A DNA stretch of 12,745 bases from UMGS172 sp045649545 (GTDB lineage: Bacteria > Bacillota > Clostridia > Oscillospirales > Acutalibacteraceae): positions 1-12,745 of the forward strand of contig JAZRQE010000005.1 of NCBI GenBank assembly GCA_045649545.1, given 5' to 3'. Positions 7,384 to 12,745 of this stretch are shown here, in pieces; within the stretch, counting starts at the first letter, position 1, and the number at the start of each line of letters is the position of its first letter. The notes below the pieces were generated by a model that saw only the letters and a list, made by a program, of their open reading frames with translations, had not been told where the DNA came from and did no database searches. Both the position numbers and the translations under genes were made by a program.

Positions 7384-8995
7384 AGTTTTGTTTAACAGAA
7401 TCTCCGTCAACTTGATACAATCTCAAATAATCAATTTTATATTCCAACGGAAACTCAACTTTTTTATTAGGCTCAACTCTACCCGACCAACCAACATTAA
7501 ATCCCGTAATGATTTTAAGGTATTTATCTACAAAGTACTCGTCGGTCGGATGGTAATAATATTCTTCACCGTCGCAGAAAAACCTAACCTCGGTATCATT
7601 CCAAAGAAAACCTACAGTGTGATATTGGTCAGAAAAACTGCCGTTTTTTAAACAGTAGTCTCTCGGACCGGTGTTGATAATTCCACGGTCAAGTGATATA
7701 TGCCCGCCGTTATCAGCACTTTGCCAATAATGAATGTTAGCGACCAGTCTGTGTGCAGTACCCAAACTTTCGAAAATATCTATTTCCAAACCGTCACCGG
7801 TTAGCCAAAATGAAGAATAAACGCCGGTGCCGTCAGGAATTATAGCTCGCAATTCTAAATAACCTTTGTTGAACGCAAAACTGTGCGATTTTATCGCATC
7901 GCAATGCTTATACATTCCGTTCTTCAATTTTATAGCACGCATAATTATATTACCGTCGTGCATATCAAAAGTTTCATTACCTCTTACTGCCAATGCATTG
8001 CCATTAACAAACTCTGTAATTCGCCAGTCCTCTTTTCGCAGGCTGTTTGTATCAAACTCATCACCCCAAACATAACTATAATATGTTTTAGAGTCATAAT
8101 TCAAAATTGTTTCTTCATATGAGCCTCGTTTAGAATCGGCATCGGTCACCGAGCCTTTTTTCAGCATTGACAAAAACTCGGTTACGGCAACCTGCTCAGC
8201 GTAGGTGCTTCCGCCCAACAAATATACTTTGTTGCCCGTAATTTTAATTTCATAGTCGCCATAATCATACTCTTCTAACGACTTTTTTAAAACTCTGTTT
8301 GTGCTTCCGATACATATCTCATATGGAGTACGCTCAACCTCGGTGTCGTTTTCAAGGGGAAGATAAAGCCCTGTACTGTACTTAATGAAATCTTGAAGTT
8401 TTCTGACCTCTTCCTGAATAAGCCACGAGCGGCTTGTAATATCGCGAATAAGCCTAAAGTTTTGTATTTCAACACCGTTTATTGCAATTTTTTGAAACTC
8501 ACCCTCAGTTTTATTGATATATAAAATTCCGCCGGCAATACCACCTGCATTAAATATGTTGTTGACAAAATACTGTGCGGCACTGTTTGTTGCGTCGTAA
8601 TTCACACCGTTTATGACAATTTTTTTACCGATTGTGCAAATAATAAAATCATTGTATTTGCAATATCCGTTATCATAAAGATAGTCTAACGCCTGCTTGG
8701 ATTCGGGTCGGTTAGTGTTGCCGATTAAAATTTCATACCAGCCGTCTTCATTTTTATAATCTTGTTGATGTTTTATGTTCTTGTCAAGTTCAGTTTTCAA
8801 TTTTTCATAAACGAGTGTCGACGCACCAGACACCTCTCGACAGTCTGTGGGCTTTATTATACGATATAAAGACTCGCCTTTGTCATTCAAAAAACTGACA
8901 TTTTCACGGCTGAAAATCTCTTCGTTTAATTTACTACTGTTTTTGCATCCAACCATAAGACCTGTCAATATGGCCAAGATTAACATTACAGCCAT
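7382..8995 (-). CDS. GH16 glycoside hydrolase lipoprotein with two IGNTxR-type modules
   Basis: This is a predicted surface lipoprotein that hydrolyses a beta-glucan or related polysaccharide. From the ATG at 8995 it has 537 residues. A hydrophobic segment ends in LMVGC with the lipid-modified Cys at 17, followed by a polar linker. Two related modules follow at about 45-150 (core EILIGNTNR) and 178-297 (core EICIGSTNR, then GGSTYA). They resemble the N-terminal accessory domains of GH67 and GH20 enzymes. The GH16 domain fills about 305-537: VWGDEFD, the beta-bulge catalytic motif EIDIFE (nucleophile E404, D406, acid/base E409), NIHYWQ, QYHTVGFLW and GFNVGWSGR. The ExDxxE form is laminarinase-type rather than the ExDxE form of lichenases; agarase and carrageenase branches share it, so the substrate stays open. 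The true start is uncertain: the good ribosome binding site is 24 bases from this ATG, and the signal peptide lacks a basic N-region from here. Confidence 0.9.
   Translation of the reverse strand: MAVMLILAILTGLMVGCKNSSKLNEEIFSRENVSFLNDKGESLYRIIKPTDCREVSGASTLVYEKLKTELDKNIKHQQDYKNEDGWYEILIGNTNRPESKQALDYLYDNGYCKYNDFIICTIGKKIVINGVNYDATNSAAQYFVNNIFNAGGIAGGILYINKTEGEFQKIAINGVEIQNFRLIRDITSRSWLIQEEVRKLQDFIKYSTGLYLPLENDTEVERTPYEICIGSTNRVLKKSLEEYDYGDYEIKITGNKVYLLGGSTYAEQVAVTEFLSMLKKGSVTDADSKRGSYEETILNYDSKTYYSYVWGDEFDTNSLRKEDWRITEFVNGNALAVRGNETFDMHDGNIIMRAIKLKNGMYKHCDAIKSHSFAFNKGYLELRAIIPDGTGVYSSFWLTGDGLEIDIFESLGTAHRLVANIHYWQSADNGGHISLDRGIINTGPRDYCLKNGSFSDQYHTVGFLWNDTEVRFFCDGEEYYYHPTDEYFVDKYLKIITGFNVGWSGRVEPNKKVEFPLEYKIDYLRLYQVDGDSVKQN
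8105..8464 (-). repeat. Companion module copy 2 in the GH16 lipoprotein
   Basis: Residues about 178-297 of the lipoprotein align by eye with the module before the GH16 domain of the large neighbour. Shared features are a Trp-containing segment (SRSWLIQEEV versus CSKSWVVNNQ), a core of IGSTNR versus IGNTTR, a Y-x-I strand, GGSTYA and GSYxET just before the catalytic domain. The pattern resembles the non-catalytic alpha/beta domain preceding the barrel in GH67 and GH20 enzymes; that assignment is inference. Confidence 0.7.
8546..8863 (-). repeat. Companion module copy 1, diverged, in the GH16 lipoprotein
   Basis: Residues about 45-150 repeat the same pattern more loosely: a helix with KLKTELDKN, the core WYEILIGNTNRPES, a strand of KKIVING and a helix with AAQYFVNNIF. 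The GGSTYA signature is replaced by NYDATNSA. It appears to be an internal duplication of the module nearer the catalytic domain. Confidence 0.6.
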
Positions 8996-9019
8996 AACAC
9001 GCTTTATGATAACAATCAG

Positions 9020-9026
9020 CCCCTTT
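9020..9026 (-). promoter_or_regulatory. Ribosome binding site too far from the lipoprotein ATG
   Basis: AAAGGGG on the minus strand is the only strong ribosome binding site before the GH16 lipoprotein. It ends 24 bases before the first in-frame ATG (8995). The frame stays open back to an in-frame TGA at 9026-9028 but has no ATG, GTG or TTG in that stretch. Codons ATC (9010) and ATA (9007) lie at 9 and 12 bases and would give an N-terminus of MIKRVMAV or MKRVMAV, supplying the missing basic residues. Confidence 0.5.
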
Positions 9027-9040
9027 CATCAGTTTTTTAT

Positions 9041-9069
9041 ATTTTAACAAAATAATCTGTGTAAGTCAA
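9041..9069 (-). promoter_or_regulatory. Sigma-A-type promoter of the GH16 lipoprotein gene
   Basis: On the minus strand TTGACT (9064-9069), a 17-base spacer and TAAAAT (9041-9046) form the best promoter match in the window. Transcription would start near 9034, leaving a leader of about 40 bases. It sits immediately downstream of the terminator of the large GH16 gene, so the lipoprotein gene can be expressed on its own. Confidence 0.75.
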
Positions 9070-9075
9070 TGCAAC

Positions 9076-9115
9076 AAAAAACCTCCCGCAATATCGCTCT
9101 TGCGAGAGGTTTTTT
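9076..9115 (-). terminator. Rho-independent terminator of the large GH16 gene
   Basis: A long hairpin lies at 9076-9115. The outer arms AAAAAACCTC / GAGGTTTTTT and inner arms CGCAA / TTGCG are separated by one C/A mismatch, with an 8-base loop. On the minus strand it ends in a T6 run. It begins 13 bases after the stop of the large GH16 gene. The symmetric A/T flanks would also allow function on the plus strand, where no gene needs it. Confidence 0.85.
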
Positions 9116-9128
9116 AACTATTTGTATA

Positions 9129-12100
9129 TTAATTAACAGTCAATGTCTGACCATCAATCTGATACAGACGGAAGTAATCGATAATATAATTCAATTTTCC
9201 ATTATCCCAAGTCATTGTGCTCTCATTCAAACCTGTGGTTCTACCGTTCCAGCCAATGTTGAATCCGGCAACGATATTTTGAAGCTGGTTGGCATGTGCA
9301 TGGGTTCCATCAGGATATTTAAATCCATTAATATCCTGTGTGCAATACAGTTGTCCGTCAAAATAGAACTGCATTGTTTCCTCTGTCCACAAAAGACCTA
9401 TAGTGTGCCACTGGTCATACAATTCTCTAGCTGACAAGGTTTTACGTCTTTGTGCAGTTGTCGGTTGAGGATAAAACTTACTTAATTCACCTAATGAACT
9501 ACACTTATTACCGTTGTCATACGAAATGCTACCGTCACTGCCTTTACAGTTGTTCAACTTTGTGAAGAAGTCCTTGTTTTGAGGAGCATACGTTTTGTTT
9601 TGAACAAGAGTATCAATATTCCACCAATGGACATTGGTCTGCAAAACACCTTGTAGACCACCGCTTTCAAAAATATCAACTTCCATTGCCGGGGTTTTAC
9701 CGTTAAATTTACCACCTAACCAGAACGAAGACCAAACACCATTTCCGTCAGGAATCCTTGCTCTCATTTCAAGATAGCCGTAGTTATACTTCATGCTATT
9801 ACAAGAAATACCGCCCTGATGTTTGTATTTCAAGTTTGTGTTGCCAGTCCAAGCAGTATCGTTATAGGTAATTGTACTGTTTTGTTTTTTGATTGCTCTT
9901 AAAATCAAATAGCCTTGCTCATCCCATGCAACGGTATCCTTATCCGAAGCAACATAAGCCTGACTGTTGTATATTAACGTTTTATTGGGGTCAGTATTGT
10001 CAGTAACCGGGTCTACCCGCCACTTTTTAATAGATGCCCATTTTTTATCATCATAGGTTACAGTGTTGGGGTCGTCAAACTCACTCTGCCATACCAACTT
10101 GTAATCCGAAGCAGAATTAAAGTTAACTGAGGTTTCTAAATAAGAGCCTTCTTTTTCGGTGATTTCGCCGTTCTTAACCATTTTTTCGAGTTCATATATT
10201 GCAGCTTGTAAGGCATAAGTGCTTCCGCCCATTACATAAACCTTCGAACCATTAATACGAATAGCATATCTATTGATATTTTTTGTCACCGAATCATTAC
10301 CGATGGTACCACGAGTAGTATTGCCGATAACTATTTCATAATTACTTACGGAAACCGCAGCAGTATCGACTGTAGCATCAATATTCATTGCCTGCTTCAA
10401 TTTTTGGATTTGATTATTTACAACCCAAGACTTACTACACTCAACATCATAAACTATCTTATAGTTCTGTGAAGCCATAGTTTTGACATTAAGCTTTACC
10501 TCATCAAAATTTAAGATGCTTTCAATACCGGCAACCTGATAATACGATGCTTCGCCTAACGGATAATAACTGTATTTATCGCCAACCTTTGTATACATAA
10601 CAGCAGAGAAACGTCTGTTGTAAGCGGTCTTATTATCTTCAGTAGAAAGGCCGGTGAATACCAACTGATAATAGGTATTGTCGCCTTCGGTTGCATAAAC
10701 ATAGTCATAGTCGCGTATGCCATCTTTTACAATTGCCTTACGTGCAACCGAGTTTACTTCACCTTCGAGTTTATACCAACCGGAAGTAGCTTTGACAAGC
10801 GAAGAGGGCGCAGCCACAAAGCCTATTTCATCAGCCTCGGCAGCAATAGCACTCGGCAATTTGCCCTTAAAACGCAAGCCGGCAGATATGTATTCGCCGT
10901 CAACCGATGTGCTTTCTTCACGACAGGATACCTCTGTGTCATAGATAGCAACGTTGGCAGAAACTGCTGTATCAGCTTCTCTTACTTCAACCATTCTAAA
11001 GTTGTCAAACCAGGCATTTTCACAACCGAAGAAGAAATACTTTGCTGTATTAAACAATCCAGCCATTTGCCAATTTCCTGAGGTTGCTCCCTTGAGCAAT
11101 TCAGAGTTTGAAGTATCAATAACGAGAGTATATTTACGCCAATCGCCGGAAATCTTAAAGTCATCACGTGCAACTTTGGTGCCGTCAATATAATACTTAA
11201 ATGCATTGTCATTTTCAGCAATTGACAAATTGGTTGTGCCTTTACAAATCTCGGGATTATTAGAATCTTCCGGCGTAGGATTGTGTGCGGTATCACTAAT
11301 AACAAAACGCGGCGGCTGAGCACTATCCTCATCAGCCATCATTAACCACATATATGTTTCTCTGTTATCTGTGGTTTTAGCATCAAAGCTTATATAATAT
11401 TTTTTACCGCTAGTAATCATTTTGGAATCATTAAAGGCAACACGGCCTCCGCCTGAAGTGATTTCCATTACCTGACCGTACTTCTCATCAAAACTGTTTA
11501 CGAGGTGAGATTTACCTGTGTTGTTTTCGATAAAGCTCTCGGTATTTTCCATATCATGGTAAATTTCATTGGAAAAATAGGTAATATCGCTTGTCGGAAC
11601 GGCATCGCCTATTACATCAGTTGCAATAATCTTAAAGTTATCATACTGACTATATTGCTGACCGAAATAGAGACATTTCGGTGCACTAAACAAACCTGTA
11701 CCATCAGCATTTTCTTCCAAGATAGTGGTTACATGCTCATCAGTAAGGTCCATAACGATACCGAAGCGCTGCCAATCATTGGTAAGAAGAAAATCTTTTA
11801 TTTCGATGTTTTCGCCGTTAACATAGAATTGGAAAGCATATTTAATAGCGTTAAAAGCACCGCCGAGAGAACCATTATTGTTAATAAAGTATCTTGGTTG
11901 AGCAAAGGAACCCGTATAGATTTCGCCACCCCAAAGTTTAGCAAAACCAAGGAAAATGTTTTTATTAGTATTACCTGAGGTTGCTCTTGCATCAAAAGAG
12001 ATATAATATTTTTTACCTTTTTCAAAGATTTCGACATCCTGGAAAGTGCCACGTGTTCCAGTGGTAAAGTTAAGTACATCTCCGTGTTCATCGCCTGAAT

Positions 12101-12745
12101 CTATAACAGATGCACCGCTATTATTATGCACAACAAAGGTACCACTTGCGGCATCATTACCAGCTACGACCTTTTCATTTTCCATATCATGATAAATACA
12201 ATCTACAGAAAGACTGGTTGTCAAGCGATAATTAACAAGCTCTTTAACTTCATAATCGTCAACATGTAAAATCTTACCGTCACCTGCTAAACCGAAATAA
12301 GCACCACTGGTGCAATCGGCTTTAACAGTAAAGGCAACCTTTACCTCCTGCCATTTACCGGTACTGGGGTCATTTTTAAGCTCAAGACCTTTAACTACAA
12401 TATCCTGTGCCCAAGAATTTCCTTCCACAAGGTCTTCATTAACATTTTCAGGAGCAGCACCTGCAGGGCTCTGCATTAATCTCAAGATAGGTGACGTGCC
12501 AACAGTAACACCCTGACCATCGGCATATCTATACTTAAAGGATACCTCGTAAGACTTGCCTGCCTCGAACTTAAACATGTTTATGTGTTTAGTTGTATCA
12601 CCTGTGCCGCCTTCGTATTTATATACATTTGTATATTCAGTGCTAGCGAAATATGCCGAAGAACAGTCAGCAGCAAGAATACCATAATTGTTGCCATTTT
12701 CTTCAGTACCAATAGAAACACTGCCATAACGGTTTACACCAAAAC
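9129..12745 (-). CDS. Large multimodular secreted GH16 glycoside hydrolase (N-terminus outside the window)
   Basis: The frame is open from the right edge to the stop at 9129, with 1204 residues visible; the Met at 12578 is internal, since residues before it continue a module. Approximate order, numbered from the edge: 1-171, a beta-rich CBM4/9-like module (AGKSYEVSFKY, WQEVKVAFTV, LHVDDYEV); 183-375 and 394-587, two tandem copies of an YHDMEN module with GKKYYISFDA and a closing DNF motif; 596-741, an unrecognised domain (YISAGLRFKG, DEIGFV, YYQLVFTGLS); 757-873, the IGNTTR/GGSTYA companion module; and 880-1204, GH16. The catalytic motif is EVDIFE (E1021, D1023, E1026). Other GH16 marks are WSSFWLGG, NVHWWN, WHTIGLLW and GFNIGWNGR. 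It probably degrades extracellular beta-1,3-glucan or a related polymer, with the N-terminal modules holding the substrate. No C-terminal sorting signal or dockerin follows; the signal peptide must lie outside the window. Confidence 0.92.
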   Translation of the reverse strand, partial: FGVNRYGSVSIGTEENGNNYGILAADCSSAYFASTEYTNVYKYEGGTGDTTKHINMFKFEAGKSYEVSFKYRYADGQGVTVGTSPILRLMQSPAGAAPENVNEDLVEGNSWAQDIVVKGLELKNDPSTGKWQEVKVAFTVKADCTSGAYFGLAGDGKILHVDDYEVKELVNYRLTTSLSVDCIYHDMENEKVVAGNDAASGTFVVHNNSGASVIDSGDEHGDVLNFTTGTRGTFQDVEIFEKGKKYYISFDARATSGNTNKNIFLGFAKLWGGEIYTGSFAQPRYFINNNGSLGGAFNAIKYAFQFYVNGENIEIKDFLLTNDWQRFGIVMDLTDEHVTTILEENADGTGLFSAPKCLYFGQQYSQYDNFKIIATDVIGDAVPTSDITYFSNEIYHDMENTESFIENNTGKSHLVNSFDEKYGQVMEITSGGGRVAFNDSKMITSGKKYYISFDAKTTDNRETYMWLMMADEDSAQPPRFVISDTAHNPTPEDSNNPEICKGTTNLSIAENDNAFKYYIDGTKVARDDFKISGDWRKYTLVIDTSNSELLKGATSGNWQMAGLFNTAKYFFFGCENAWFDNFRMVEVREADTAVSANVAIYDTEVSCREESTSVDGEYISAGLRFKGKLPSAIAAEADEIGFVAAPSSLVKATSGWYKLEGEVNSVARKAIVKDGIRDYDYVYATEGDNTYYQLVFTGLSTEDNKTAYNRRFSAVMYTKVGDKYSYYPLGEASYYQVAGIESILNFDEVKLNVKTMASQNYKIVYDVECSKSWVVNNQIQKLKQAMNIDATVDTAAVSVSNYEIVIGNTTRGTIGNDSVTKNINRYAIRINGSKVYVMGGSTYALQAAIYELEKMVKNGEITEKEGSYLETSVNFNSASDYKLVWQSEFDDPNTVTYDDKKWASIKKWRVDPVTDNTDPNKTLIYNSQAYVASDKDTVAWDEQGYLILRAIKKQNSTITYNDTAWTGNTNLKYKHQGGISCNSMKYNYGYLEMRARIPDGNGVWSSFWLGGKFNGKTPAMEVDIFESGGLQGVLQTNVHWWNIDTLVQNKTYAPQNKDFFTKLNNCKGSDGSISYDNGNKCSSLGELSKFYPQPTTAQRRKTLSARELYDQWHTIGLLWTEETMQFYFDGQLYCTQDINGFKYPDGTHAHANQLQNIVAGFNIGWNGRTTGLNESTMTWDNGKLNYIIDYFRLYQIDGQTLTVN
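10125..10475 (-). repeat. Companion module of the large GH16 protein
   Basis: About 117 residues, with core YEIVIGNTTR, strand YAIRINGSKVYVMGGSTYA and a trailing GSYLETSVNF. It sits directly before the GH16 domain, exactly where copy 2 sits in the lipoprotein neighbour. The shared arrangement shows that module and catalytic domain were duplicated together. Confidence 0.7.
10521..10958 (-). other. Unrecognised domain between the binding modules and the companion module
   Basis: About 146 residues with the pattern ANVAIYDTEV, YISAGLRFKG, EADEIGFVAAP, a Y-rich middle, YYQLVFTGLS, RRFSAVMYTKVGDKYSYYPLG and ASYYQVAG. It looks like a compact all-beta or mixed domain. I have the impression that it recurs in large secreted proteins of gut clostridia but cannot name a family. 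Confidence 0.5.
10983..11567 (-). repeat. YHDMEN beta module, second copy
   Basis: About 195 residues. Landmarks shared with the first copy: IYHDMEN at the start, GQVMEIT, GKKYYISFDA, QPPRFVI, an AFKYYIDG segment, DWRKYTLVID, LFNTAKYFFFG and WFDNFRMV at the end. The pattern fits a jelly-roll carbohydrate-binding module; no family was assigned. Confidence 0.75.
11619..12197 (-). repeat. YHDMEN beta module, first copy
   Basis: About 193 residues with the same landmarks: IYHDMEN, GDVLNFT, GKKYYISFDA, QPRYFIN, AFQFYVNG, DWQRFGIVMD, LFSAPKCLYFG and QYDNFKII. At DNA level short stretches remain nearly identical between copies, for example around ttttccatatcatg (about 12177 and 11545) and atataatattttttacc (about 12000 and 11392), which points to tandem duplication. 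Confidence 0.75.

Noticed and set aside
8934..9029. 31-codon Cys-containing frame overlapping the lipoprotein start (ATG at 9029)
   Set aside because: It starts only a few bases after the predicted transcription start, has no ribosome binding site, and overlaps a clear signal peptide in another frame. Coincidence is more likely than a regulatory leader peptide.
12576..12578. Met at 12578 as the start of the large GH16 protein
   Set aside because: The frame stays open for 55 more codons to the edge, those residues continue the same module, and a start here would have no signal peptide.

Overview
The window reads as chromosomal DNA of a low-to-moderate GC member of the Bacillota, most likely an anaerobic clostridium of the Oscillospiraceae/Ruminococcaceae type. 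The evidence is indirect: strong GGAGG-type ribosome binding sites, sigma-A-like promoters with TAAAAT or TATAAT -10 boxes, a Gram-positive-style SecA, a clostridial-type class II aldolase, a lipobox protein, and large secreted glycanases typical of fibre-degrading gut species. I ran no database search, so taxonomy is inference.

Layout. Positions 1-3792 hold minus-strand genes: the first 15 codons of an unknown gene at the left edge (start at 47), a MATE-family efflux transporter (53-1432), class II fructose-bisphosphate aldolase (1597-2460) and serine hydroxymethyltransferase (2539-3792). The MATE, aldolase and glyA genes each have a recognisable promoter, and the aldolase ends in a strong hairpin terminator. 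A 200-bp divergent intergenic region then leads to the plus-strand pair secA (3993-6719) and a DUF1643 protein (6719-7345), whose start overlaps the secA stop by one base. A hairpin at 7352-7382 serves as terminator for this pair and for the convergent gene on its right.

From 7382 to the right edge lie two minus-strand glycoside hydrolase family 16 (GH16) genes. One encodes a lipoprotein of about 540 residues. The other encodes a much larger secreted protein whose N-terminus lies beyond the window (9129 to the edge, 1204 residues visible). A terminator and a good promoter separate them, so they are adjacent but probably separate transcription units. Both carry the GH16 catalytic ExDxxE motif and share a companion module (core IGNTxR/IGSTxR and GGSTYA) directly before the catalytic domain. 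They therefore look like paralogues that diverged in anchoring and accessory modules: the lipoprotein has two companion modules and sits on the membrane, while the large protein carries a series of beta-rich, probably carbohydrate-binding modules. Together they suggest extracellular and cell-surface attack on a beta-glucan or a related galactan.

The housekeeping half (aldolase, glyA, secA) is ordinary. The points most worth a second look are the GH16 pair and its poorly known modules, the unusual start region of the lipoprotein, and the uracil-DNA-glycosylase-like motif order of the DUF1643 protein. I found no tRNA, rRNA, CRISPR array, insertion sequence or phage gene. No gene-free stretch exceeds 300 bases; the longest is the 200 bp between glyA and secA.
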